A stretch of DNA of 22,221 nt from Anaerolineaceae bacterium (GCA_003532515.1 DOEX01000012.1:1-22221), one strand, 5' to 3'; shown: positions 1 through 6,769, numbered from the stretch's first letter. Made by a program: numbers and translations. The notes: generated by a model from the letters alone, not told the origin.

Positions 1-1070
1 CGCTCAGCTTCCAGACGGGATTCTTTTTCAGCTTCAAGCAACTTAAGATTAAAAAGAGTGATCGTTGCTTGATCGATGAGCACTTTTAGTTGCTGCAGTT
101 CAATGTGGTTAAATCGTACTTCGTGATCATAAAAGACAAGTAGACTCCCGCGCCACTCTCCTAACGCAATCAGGGGGAAAATCACCATAGAGTGGATTTG
201 TGCTTCAAGCAGAACGTCTCGTACTACAGGTGACAAGCGTGATGATGTTTTTATCCCATTTAACACCATCGTCCGCTTCGGGTGGAGCAGCACTAAAAAT
301 GAGGCGTCTTCGTAAAGAGTGGATTCATGAGGCCAGGGGGGCACGTCCTGGTTGGCTGACCAACTTGCAGTCACTTCAAGTTTGTGAATTGGTTCTACTT
401 TTGGATTATCAAAGAAAAGTAAAGTTGCTCGCCGTGCGGTGCGCAATTCATGCGCGGACATCAGTGTTTTGAGTACCAGTTCGGGCTTACGGGCAAGGCT
501 CATCTTGTGGCTGAGGTCGAATTGTTCTTGAATACGGTTAAGTGTTTTATGCTGGGTTGACTCACCCCTTTTCTGGTCTGTAATATCCCGGGCAATGCAG
601 AATTGATAATTAGGCTCTCCAGTGTCATCATGGACGAGGAAAGTACGCGCAAGGATCCAGCGGAAGCTTCCATCCGGGCGCAGAATCCGGTAAACCAGGT
701 CAATGGGTTTATGGTCGTCGTGGGAACTGGCAACCAGTACTTGCACGCGATCCTCTGGATGTACACTTTCGATCAGGATCCCGGGGTCTGCGTAAAGACT
801 TTCACACGGACGTCCCCACACGGTTTCAAAAGCTGGACTGACATAAAGAATTTGTCCGGAATTAACGTCACGCAGCCAAAGAACCTGATCAATATTTTCT
901 GTGATTTGCTTCAGGTAAGTTTCATTCATGATCAGGTTGTGCAAATCCTGTAATGTGGTCTTCTTGGCGGGCATGGCTTTTTCCGAATTTGGCGTGGTTA
1001 TTCGAAGATGTTCGTTATATGTAAAACTCTTATCAGAGAGGTTGCGCGGTTTTTTGTCAGACTGTTTCAT
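1..1070 (-). CDS. PAS-GAF sensor protein, N-terminal part (probable histidine kinase or similar signalling protein), partial
   Basis: An unbroken frame reads leftward from the ATG at 1068-1070 to the window edge, giving about 356 residues with no stop. After a basic 45-residue N-terminus, residues about 50-165 form a PAS fold: they contain YVSPAF, VHPEDR and RPDGSFRWI and end in the hallmark ARDITDQK. Residues about 185-340 look like a GAF domain (helix, then an FPLIALGEWRGSLLVFY strand pair). The last visible residues are rich in Glu and Arg (LLEAEKESRLEAER), like a coiled-coil linker to an output domain. In families with this order the output is usually a HisKA/HATPase kinase, sometimes GGDEF, but that part is outside the window, so the output type is unknown. 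No membrane segment is visible, so sensing is probably cytoplasmic. No Shine-Dalgarno precedes the ATG; an internal ATG at codon 33 is a weaker alternative start. Confidence 0.85.
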   Translation of the reverse strand, partial: MKQSDKKPRNLSDKSFTYNEHLRITTPNSEKAMPAKKTTLQDLHNLIMNETYLKQITENIDQVLWLRDVNSGQILYVSPAFETVWGRPCESLYADPGILIESVHPEDRVQVLVASSHDDHKPIDLVYRILRPDGSFRWILARTFLVHDDTGEPNYQFCIARDITDQKRGESTQHKTLNRIQEQFDLSHKMSLARKPELVLKTLMSAHELRTARRATLLFFDNPKVEPIHKLEVTASWSANQDVPPWPHESTLYEDASFLVLLHPKRTMVLNGIKTSSRLSPVVRDVLLEAQIHSMVIFPLIALGEWRGSLLVFYDHEVRFNHIELQQLKVLIDQATITLFNLKLLEAEKESRLEAE

Positions 1071-1077
1071 TACGATA

Positions 1078-1108
1078 ATTATAAGGTACACTGACGAGGA
1101 ATTAACAA
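1078..1108 (-). promoter_or_regulatory. candidate promoter of the PAS-GAF gene, possibly leaderless
   Basis: Read on the minus strand, a perfect TATAAT (1078-1083) is preceded by TTGTTA (1103-1108) with a 19-base spacer, slightly longer than ideal. The -10 ends only 7 bases before the ATG at 1070, so a start site at normal distance would give a leaderless or nearly leaderless mRNA. This agrees with the missing Shine-Dalgarno. The motif match is seen; activity is inferred. Confidence 0.35.
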
Positions 1109-1323
1109 TACTTAAATTCGAAACACGACCACTGCGGGAGTCTCGAGACCTCCGATTTACAAGACGCTCCGAAATGGAAAAAAACTACAAGGTTGGTGAG
1201 AAATTAATGTCTAGAAATTCAAATATTGAAAAAATCAATTGGAAAGTATTCTTCAAAGATAACATACACAATATTGCTGATGCCGCAGTCGTACACCATC
1301 TCTTCCAAGACTAGTAAACAGAA

Positions 1324-1575
1324 TTAACACCCCATAGCACTGACCTGGGGCACCGCAAATGTGATTTCTCCCATGCGGGTTTTCACACTCTTGGGTTTGA
1401 AATCGTTAGCATGACCTTTCCGACCCTCGGTACGTTCATACTGCTCAGCCTGCAAGAATTTAGATCTTTCAACCTGCAGGGCGTTGTTGATCAGTATACG
1501 CATCATCTCTGGTACAGCTTCCAGTCCTTATTCCACAATCTCGTCTGCAAAGGTATAATCATTTTGGTGAGTCAT
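1324..1575 (-). pseudogene. IS256/Mutator-family transposase, decayed N-terminal fragment
   Basis: From an ATG at 1573-1575 preceded by a good ribosome site (GAAAGGAG), the frame reads MTHQNDYTFADEIVE and then a TAA (1528-1530, codon 16). It continues in the same frame with ALQVERSKFLQAEQYERTEG, then a basic stretch, then KTRMGEITFAVPQV, and stops at 1324. The block with YERTEGRKGHAN, FKPKSVKTRMGEI and VPQV is the typical N-terminal region of IS256-family transposases, which run to about 400 residues. Only about 80 codons remain and the DDE catalytic domain is absent, so the copy is dead: nonsense mutation plus truncation after VPQV. Terminal inverted repeats could not be delimited. It marks past insertion and rearrangement between the sensor gene and the FtsZ-like gene. 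Confidence 0.8.
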
Positions 1576-2238
1576 TTCCAGTCTCCTTTCTGTCTCCAAC
1601 TTTAAGGACACTTCTGACTCACCGTTTTTGTTAAGGTTCGGTATTTTACAGAAAGAATGTTACAACAACTATTCATAACCTGTATTGCTGCATGCACCAT
1701 TTTAATCAAATTCTTTGCCGGAGAAAGAAATCATATTTGCCAACTTTATTAAATATCAGAAGACGCTCGCAGTTTCCGCGGACTCAGGATTTTGACTTAT
1801 TACCTAATGGTCAGTGGTTTGAATCCACTCCCCCGTTACTTTTTTTAGAACGCTCTCGTAGGGCATTTTTATATTAATATTGTATGAAATAATCACTGAT
1901 TACGAATCAGTAGGTTTCGCTCTGGAGCCGCACGAGGAAACTTAATACAAATCTCCAAGTAAGGATCCGAGTGAAGCTCAAGTTGAGAAATACTCATTCC
2001 TACTGTCAAATTGAAGCGGGTTCGTTAGGAGAGCCGAGACTACATCCTGTCTGAAGTATTGCAAGGTTCAGCCCGCAACTGTAGTCAAGATATTAGTTCC
2101 CAAACAATTTTATTAAGTAGAATCAAAAACGAATTGTTTTATAGAATGGAGGAATGCCTTGGTAAATCGAATAAGACGCATCATTCAATCCAATTTCTCT
2201 GGATATAATGCCATAACGATAATGAGGAGGCAAACCGA
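1576..2238. other. intergenic stretch without a gene; tRNA-arm-like hairpins and an upstream region for the FtsZ-like gene
   Basis: I see no credible coding region in these 663 bases; the short frames lack ribosome sites and recognisable sequence. Three things stand out. Around 1813-1830 is a hairpin identical in form to a tRNA T-arm (AGTGG, loop TTTGAAT, CCACT). At 1895-1911 is a perfect 7-bp inverted repeat (ACTGATT, ACG, AATCAGT) that has the form of an ACG anticodon arm. Near the FtsZ-like gene is a TATAAT at 2204-2209 with no good -35 partner, followed by an excellent ribosome site (AGGAGG, 2225-2230) 8 bases before the ATG. Confidence 0.5.
2102..2139. repeat. 8-bp inverted repeat upstream of the FtsZ-like gene
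   Basis: AAACAATT (2102-2109) and AATTGTTT (2132-2139) are exact reverse complements with 22 bases between them, about 100 bases before the FtsZ-like start. It could be a regulator site or a chance AT-rich repeat. Confidence 0.3.
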
Positions 2239-3231
2239 ATGCAATCTAAATCTCAATTCGAGTCCACGCCTTCGATCAAGGTGATCGGGGTAGGTAGAGG
2301 CGGTTGTAATGCAGTCAACCACATGACAGAGGAGGGGCTTAAAGGTATTGAGTTCATCGCAGTAAACAGAGACTCACAAGTCCTTTCGCAATCAAAAGCG
2401 TCCAAACGTTTGTTTATTGGTGAATTGGTCCACCACGGTTTAGATGGCGGTGAAGACCCTAAAAGGGCTGAAAAAGCAGCCGAAAATTCGGCCGATGAGC
2501 TAAGCAAGGTCATCCGCGATGCTGATATGATCTTCATTGTATCAACGATGGGTGATGGCACTGGTACAGGAGCCGCACCGGTAGTAGCACGTATTGCCAA
2601 ACAGGCTGGCGCGCTGACAATTGGTGTCGTCACTCAACCATTCACTTTTGAAGGCACACGTCGAATGCAGAAAGCAGTGGAGGGTATAAATAACTTAAGG
2701 AAGCATGTGGACACGTTGATCGTCTTTAGCAATGACCAGATAAAAGAGATTGACAAACACGCCAGTTTGGTTGAGGCATTCAAGGTTGTCGACCATAAAA
2801 TATTCCAGGGAATCAAAGGTATTTCCGACCTCCTGACCGCCCCGAACTTGATTTGCTTAAACCTTGCTGATCTACGCTCAATCATGAACGGAGGTAAACT
2901 GGCGCAGATGACTGTCGGAAAGGCTTCCGGGGAAGATCGAGCACGCGTGGCCACCGAGAAAGCAATTTCATCCTGCCCGATGGATTTCCCCATGAACAAA
3001 GCTGATGGCATTCTCGTTAATTTTACCTGTAGCCCAGACCTGGCCCTCATCGAAATCAAACTGGCAATTGATTTGATTCGCAAGTCTGCCCGTCCAAATG
3101 TGAATATCCTCTTTGGAGCTCTGATCAACCCGGATCTAATTGATGAATTTCAGGTAACGGTCTTTACCAACGGTTATGAAAGCCTTGATGCTCGGAGGGT
3201 GAACCGCAGTTTCTTTGATTTGGATATCTAG
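2239..3231 (+). CDS. FtsZ-like tubulin-family GTPase, divergent and tail-less paralogue
   Basis: FtsZ polymerises with GTP into the cytokinetic ring on the inner face of the membrane. This 330-residue protein aligns with FtsZ along the whole globular core: nucleotide loop GVGRGGCNAV (residues 17-26), tubulin signature GDGTGTG (105-111, usually GGGTGTG), TQPFTFEGTRR, KHVDTLIVFSNDQ, GISDLLTAPNLI, and the C-terminal domain INPDLIDEFQVTVF. Three departures stand out. The T7 synergy loop, normally NxDxxD, reads C206-L-N208-L-A-D211, keeping only the last Asp. The signature has Asp at 106. The protein ends soon after the globular core, with no linker and no conserved C-terminal peptide that binds FtsA, ZipA or SepF. 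It is monocistronic, not in a dcw division cluster, and has a strong AGGAGG ribosome site. I infer a second, specialised FtsZ with slow GTPase activity or a role as partner or modulator of the main FtsZ; the frame is intact, so it is probably functional. Confidence 0.85.
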   Translation: MQSKSQFESTPSIKVIGVGRGGCNAVNHMTEEGLKGIEFIAVNRDSQVLSQSKASKRLFIGELVHHGLDGGEDPKRAEKAAENSADELSKVIRDADMIFIVSTMGDGTGTGAAPVVARIAKQAGALTIGVVTQPFTFEGTRRMQKAVEGINNLRKHVDTLIVFSNDQIKEIDKHASLVEAFKVVDHKIFQGIKGISDLLTAPNLICLNLADLRSIMNGGKLAQMTVGKASGEDRARVATEKAISSCPMDFPMNKADGILVNFTCSPDLALIEIKLAIDLIRKSARPNVNILFGALINPDLIDEFQVTVFTNGYESLDARRVNRSFFDLDI

Positions 3232-3258
3232 AGGATTCAAATGGCAGTTTTTGTGATG

Positions 3259-3291
3259 CCAGGCTTGCTCTGAAGGGCTAGGTTAGCCTGG
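3259..3291 (+). terminator. weak hairpin after the FtsZ-like gene
   Basis: CCAGGCT (3259-3265) pairs exactly with AGCCTGG (3285-3291) across a 19-base loop, 27 bases after the FtsZ-like stop. There is no T-tract behind it, so it is at best a factor-dependent or weak end-of-gene structure. Confidence 0.3.
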
Positions 3292-3312
3292 TCCTTTGAA
3301 ATGGTGAAGTAG

Positions 3313-3541
3313 TGAACAGAAATATTACCTCTCGATTATTCTGCCAGTGAATTGGAAGCCATATAGATCAAATTTGTCCTGGCAGAAACGACTTGCTCGT
3401 TCTAAGAATGGGATTTTTGGGGCAATGGGGTCACGAATCAATCCCATTGCTGCCGACTCTGAGGTAAATGTTAATATCCTCATTCAGTCAACAAGAAAAG
3501 TAAAAGGGATTGATCGAAGTATAGTTTCTATGACTCTATGA
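3313..3541 (+). pseudogene. possible decayed FtsZ-like C-terminal domain remnant
   Basis: Two frames in this gap read like pieces of an FtsZ C-terminal domain. In one, SELEAI-stop-IKFVLAE matches the neighbour's DLALIEIKLAIDL with TAG where a Glu codon (GAG) would stand. In another, IFGAMGSRINPIAADSEVNV matches the FtsZ block IFGAxINPxLxDEVxV and is followed by NILI in place of the final beta strand. Nothing of the N-terminal GTPase domain is visible. No ribosome site precedes the 64-codon open frame starting at 3347, so I do not call it a gene. The matches were made by eye; a chance resemblance is possible, but the order of motifs and the position right behind an intact FtsZ paralogue favour a decayed duplicate. 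Confidence 0.4.
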
Positions 3542-3547
3542 TATCAT

Positions 3548-3577
3548 TTGCAATATTCCAAGTATGAGTGCTATGAC
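3548..3577 (+). promoter_or_regulatory. candidate promoter of the serine dehydratase gene
   Basis: TTGCAA (3548-3553) and TATGAC (3572-3577) are separated by 18 bases, about 50 bases before the ATG at 3629. Both boxes deviate from consensus, so this is only the best candidate in the gap. Confidence 0.3.
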
Positions 3578-3628
3578 AAATGAGTGATTAGAGCTGGTTA
3601 TTAGTATCATCTATAAGAAGGTGAAGAC

Positions 3629-5200
3629 ATGAATTATCCAAGTATCTTCAACGACGTCATTGGACCAATTATGCGGGGTCCTTCCAGTTCACATTGCGCC
3701 GCATCGCTTCGCATTGGCAGAATGGCGCGTGATCTGATGGCAGGCGAGATTAATTCCGTGTTGATCGAGTTTGATGCCAACGGCTCGCTTGCGACAACTC
3801 ACACCAGCCAGGGTTCCGATATGGGATTGTTTGGTGGTTTACTGGGATGGAATGCCACCGATGAGAGACTTTTTGATTCGGTAAAAGCAATTCGGGAAGC
3901 TGGAATTAACATTAATATTCAAATTTCCGATTATGGCGCCAACCATCCAAATACGTATAAGTTGACATTAGCTAATAAAAAGGAGAAACACTCGATCACT
4001 GCCATTTCTGTTGGTGGGGGCATGATTGAACTCATTGAACTGGATGGATGCCCAGTTTCCATGGCTGGTGATTACTACGAGAACCTGATTTTTCTAAATC
4101 ATAACGTAAGTGGTGTTATCGAGTTTCTAAAAAAACGAACAAACGCGGATCAGATTCTGGTTTTGGAAAATCCCGGTTCCCAGATCATTGAGTTGAAATC
4201 ACAGGAAGTGCTTGACGATGTCATTATTGCTGAACTGGTGAACGAGTACAAGGTCCGTTCAGTGAGGCATTTGTTACCTGTATTGCCAGTCTTGTCGCGG
4301 CAAAATGTCCGGGTGCCATTTATTACGTGTGAAGAAATGTTGAAGTATAACGAAGACAAAGGCTTGGCTTTGTGGGAGCTTGCATTGCATTATGAAAGTT
4401 CTCGAGGGAATCTCTCGCACGAGCAAGTCATTAAGGAAATGCAGCACATCGTCGATATATTGAATCATTCGATACAGCAAGGACTTAAGGGAACAAAGTA
4501 TGAAGACCGCATTCTCGGGGTCCAGTCTGCTCGTTTTCTGGAATCGATGAAGAGTAACCAACTTCTGCAATGCGGCATCCTAAACCAGATCATCCTATAT
4601 ATCACTTCGATGATGGAGGTGAAAAGTTCTATGGGGGTGATCGTGGCATCGCCTACTGCCGGATCTTGCGGTGGTCTGCCGGGCGCGTGCATTGGTGCCG
4701 CCAGCGCGATGGGGTTACCACTTGAAGAAGCCACCAAAGCTATGCTTGCTGGCGGGTTGATTGGTGTGTTTATCGCGGCACATGCCACTTTTTCTGCGGA
4801 GGTTGGGGGCTGCCAGGCGGAATGTGGCGCTGGCTCGGGGATGGCTGCAGCAGCCCTGGTGACATTAGGGAACGGTACAACACAACAAGCAGTTGATGCT
4901 TCTTCGATCGCACTTCAGAATATCCTTGGTATGATTTGCGACCCAGTGGCTAACAGGGTGGAAGTGCCTTGTCTTGGAAAGAATGTTATGGCAGCGAGCA
5001 ACGCTCTGACGTGTGCCAACATGGCTTTGGCAGGGTATGATCCCGTGATTCCGTTGGATGAAGTGATCGAGACGATGGATCGAGTGGGTAAGAGCATCCC
5101 TGCTGAGCTTCGTTGCACGGCTCTTGGGGGATTGTCAATTACGAAGACCTCCAGGGCAATAGAGCAACGCTTGCAAGAAAATTTGTTAAAGGAACAATAA
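3629..5200 (+). CDS. sdaA: L-serine ammonia-lyase (L-serine dehydratase), iron-sulfur-dependent, single chain
   Basis: Converts L-serine to pyruvate and ammonia in the cytoplasm using an oxygen-sensitive [4Fe-4S] cluster instead of PLP. At 523 residues it carries both halves of the enzyme in one chain. The N-terminal beta-type domain has GPSSSH at 17-22. The alpha-type catalytic domain starts around residue 330, with SPTAGSCGGLPG at 341-352. Cys399, Cys437 and Cys448 sit in the contexts AECGAG, MICDPV and VPCLGKN; the spacing resembles that of the three cluster-binding cysteines known in this family. The C-terminus has the expected LGGL segment. In bacteria that split the enzyme, alpha and beta subunits are separate genes of about 290 and 220 codons. 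A ribosome site AAGGTGA lies 4 bases before the ATG. The gene is flanked by gaps and closed by its own terminator, so it is a monocistronic unit. An oxygen-sensitive serine lyase fits an anaerobic amino-acid fermenter. Confidence 0.9.
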   Translation: MNYPSIFNDVIGPIMRGPSSSHCAASLRIGRMARDLMAGEINSVLIEFDANGSLATTHTSQGSDMGLFGGLLGWNATDERLFDSVKAIREAGININIQISDYGANHPNTYKLTLANKKEKHSITAISVGGGMIELIELDGCPVSMAGDYYENLIFLNHNVSGVIEFLKKRTNADQILVLENPGSQIIELKSQEVLDDVIIAELVNEYKVRSVRHLLPVLPVLSRQNVRVPFITCEEMLKYNEDKGLALWELALHYESSRGNLSHEQVIKEMQHIVDILNHSIQQGLKGTKYEDRILGVQSARFLESMKSNQLLQCGILNQIILYITSMMEVKSSMGVIVASPTAGSCGGLPGACIGAASAMGLPLEEATKAMLAGGLIGVFIAAHATFSAEVGGCQAECGAGSGMAAAALVTLGNGTTQQAVDASSIALQNILGMICDPVANRVEVPCLGKNVMAASNALTCANMALAGYDPVIPLDEVIETMDRVGKSIPAELRCTALGGLSITKTSRAIEQRLQENLLKEQ

Positions 5201-5252
5201 TCGGTCACGGAAAAAAGATAGAGAACTGCACATAGAATCGTTGAAAAAATTA

Positions 5253-5290
5253 ACAAAGAAACGAAGAAATCTTCGATTCTTTGTTTTTTT
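5253..5290 (+). terminator. intrinsic terminator of the serine dehydratase gene
   Basis: A stem of 8 bp (ACAAAGAA with TTCTTTGT) continues past one A-A mismatch into 5-6 bp (CGAAGA with TCTTCG) around a small loop, and ends in a run of seven T (5284-5290). It lies about 50 bases after the stop and separates this gene from the LacI-led cluster. Confidence 0.85.
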
Positions 5291-5436
5291 ATGTTTGTCA
5301 TGTGGATATCAGTAATGGGTTTCAATTTATGCAAAAAAATCTATGGCAAATGGTAGAGGGGCAATCATTATGCACGTATTGTGGGAATAATAAGAGTATT
5401 TTCTGCTGTTTTGCACATAACTTCAAAATTCCCTTA

Positions 5437-5465
5437 TTGACTTCGTTGTTTCGATTTGCTATAAT
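5437..5465 (+). promoter_or_regulatory. strong sigma-70 promoter of the LacI regulator gene
   Basis: TTGACT (5437-5442), a 17-base spacer and a perfect TATAAT (5460-5465) with an extended -10 TG at 5457-5458. Transcription should start near 5472, immediately before the operator pair. Confidence 0.8.
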
Positions 5466-5477
5466 TGAAAATATCTC

Positions 5478-5501
5478 GCGCAACCGGTTGCGCAACCGGT
5501 T
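5478..5501. promoter_or_regulatory. tandem LacI-family operators
   Basis: A perfect 16-bp palindrome GCGCAACCGGTTGCGC (5478-5493) is followed, 12 bp on, by a second AACCGGTT core (5494-5501) preceded by the same GCGC. The central CpG flanked by AACC and GGTT is the form expected for LacI/GalR-family sites. The pair lies just downstream of the predicted start of transcription and 47 bases before the regulator's start codon, which suggests autorepression by blocking initiation or early elongation. Confidence 0.75.
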
Positions 5502-5547
5502 CTATAAGAACAAGTGACAATTCATCTTATTCTCCGGAGGGGTAGCA

Positions 5548-6558
5548 TTGAAACAGGCAACTATGAAGGATGTAGCGGATCTAGTGGGTGTCTCAAAGAC
5601 AACTGTGTCACATGTCATTAACTCTTCCCGCTTTGTTGAAGAAGAGACGCGCCGGAAAGTCTTGGATGCCATCCAGGAACTAAAATATCGACCCAGTGCC
5701 GCGGCGCGAAGCTTAACCACAAAGAAGACAGGAATAGTTGGTATCGTTATTTCCGATTCGTCTAACCCGTTTTTTGGCGAGCTTCTTTTGAGTATTGAGG
5801 AAGTTCTACGTCCCCGAAATTATGCGCTGATTATTTGCAACACTGCTGAAACGTTGGATTATGAAGCACATTACTTGGACCTACTCTTGAATCAGCGTGT
5901 GGATGGCATTATCGCCGCGGCAACCAGTCAACCTTGGATTGAACTATCAAAAGCAAAAATCCAACAAACGCCGGTTGTTTTTGTCGACCGTGCTTATGAT
6001 AACTTTGATGGTTATTATGTTGGAGTAGACAACCGTGCCGGCGCATACCTTGGTACTCAGCACCTGATTCAACAAGGGTATCGAAAGATTGGTGTCTTAG
6101 CTGGCATGGACCGCCTTTCTACTATGCGAGAGAGGTTGGATGGGTGTTGCCAAGCATTGAAGGATGCTGGAATCCCAATCAACTATGATTGGTTTATACG
6201 ATCTCAATTGAGCCCAGAAGGTGGTCGCCAGGCAATGCGGGAGTTCTTGAACCTACCCGATCGTCCTGAAGCGTTATTTATCAATAACAATTTGTTGGCA
6301 TTGGGTGCATTGCTGGAAATCAGCGATCGTCACATTGATCTGCGAAATGAGTTTGGCATTGTTGTGTTTGATGATCATCCCTGGGCAGCAGTTTCGAGCC
6401 CGGCACTCACAGTGGTCAGGCAACCTACTAAGCAAATCGGGCAGGCTGCTGCTGAAATGATTCTATCTTTGATAAAGGAAGAACCAGTTCCTGAGAAGAG
6501 CGTTGTATTTTCCTGCGAGTTGATCGAACGGCAGTCAAGTCAAAGATATAAAGATTAA
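5548..6558 (+). CDS. LacI/GalR-family transcriptional regulator
   Basis: DNA-binding repressor that usually releases its operator on binding a sugar or sugar-derived ligand. The 336-residue protein has the N-terminal helix-turn-helix TMKDVADLVGVSKTTVSHVI (5-24) and the hinge helix RPSAAARSL with the intercalating Leu at 56. A type-1 periplasmic-binding fold follows, from GIVGIVISDSSNPFF through DGIIAAAT to GIVVFDD, near the family's usual length. The start is TTG: GGAGGGG (5536-5542) sits 5 bases before it, whereas the first in-frame ATG is 20 bases away from that site. Its own promoter region carries two palindromic operators with a central CpG, a good match for a regulator with Leu in the hinge. 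It heads the co-directional peptidase, GH95, transporter and dehydrogenase cluster, which it most likely controls; the ligand is unknown, perhaps fucose or a fucose-derived acid. Confidence 0.92.
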   Translation: MKQATMKDVADLVGVSKTTVSHVINSSRFVEEETRRKVLDAIQELKYRPSAAARSLTTKKTGIVGIVISDSSNPFFGELLLSIEEVLRPRNYALIICNTAETLDYEAHYLDLLLNQRVDGIIAAATSQPWIELSKAKIQQTPVVFVDRAYDNFDGYYVGVDNRAGAYLGTQHLIQQGYRKIGVLAGMDRLSTMRERLDGCCQALKDAGIPINYDWFIRSQLSPEGGRQAMREFLNLPDRPEALFINNNLLALGALLEISDRHIDLRNEFGIVVFDDHPWAAVSSPALTVVRQPTKQIGQAAAEMILSLIKEEPVPEKSVVFSCELIERQSSQRYKD

Positions 6559-6594
6559 CTTTAAGTTTCTTTAAATTTAATTTTCACCATGACA

Positions 6595-6613
6595 TGAAAA
6601 ATACGCTTTTTCA
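6595..6613 (+). other. AT-rich hairpin after the regulator gene
   Basis: TGAAAAA (6595-6601) and TTTTTCA (6607-6613) pair exactly around the loop TACGC. There is no T-tract behind it and only one GC pair, so termination would be inefficient; partial read-through into the downstream genes is possible. Confidence 0.35.
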
Positions 6614-6686
6614 AAACTGAATATTTTCCAACTGCGTAATAGTTGTTTATCAGGAACCGTTTTTGAAATGTTATTTTAGTTTTAAG

Positions 6687-6737
6687 ATAACAGTTCGATG
6701 GTAATAAATAAGTCGCCATAACTGTTATGCGACTTTT
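6687..6737 (+). promoter_or_regulatory. leader hairpins before the peptidase gene
   Basis: AAGTCGC (6710-6716) pairs with GCGACTT (6729-6735) and ends in TTTT, a short terminator-like hairpin 33 bases before the peptidase ATG. Its loop segment CTGTTAT (6722-6728) is an exact reverse complement of ATAACAG (6687-6693), so a competing fold exists. This may be a weak attenuator or simply a mRNA-stability hairpin. Confidence 0.35.
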
Positions 6738-6769
6738 ACGATAAATTCGGATTTGCGAAGGGTGTTGAT

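Noticed and set aside
500..766. Minus-strand 88-codon frame in the sensor gene region
   Set aside because: Same strand but a different frame from the PAS-GAF reading, which is continuous and motif-rich.
1140..1149. 10-bp palindrome GTCTCGAGAC as a regulator site
   Set aside because: Short, single copy and not placed at any promoter I can support.
603..1314. Plus-strand frames of 116 and 128 codons over the sensor gene
   Set aside because: The minus strand here encodes clear PAS and GAF motifs in one unbroken frame; the plus-strand translations have none. Only the 3' end (1173-1314) was kept as a weak mobile-element relic.
1692..1877. 61-codon plus-strand frame
   Set aside because: No ribosome site, no family; it spans the T-arm-like hairpin.
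2253..3128. Two minus-strand open frames of 126 and 164 codons opposite the FtsZ-like gene
   Set aside because: The plus-strand frame is a clear FtsZ core; the antisense translations are low-complexity Ser/Pro-rich shadows.
3347..3541. 64-codon frame as a separate gene
   Set aside because: No ribosome site; its middle reads as a piece of an FtsZ C-terminal domain continued from another frame, so it is listed as a decayed remnant.
5281..5517. 78-codon plus-strand frame between the terminator and the LacI gene
   Set aside because: It starts inside the terminator T-run and covers the LacI promoter and operators; no ribosome site.
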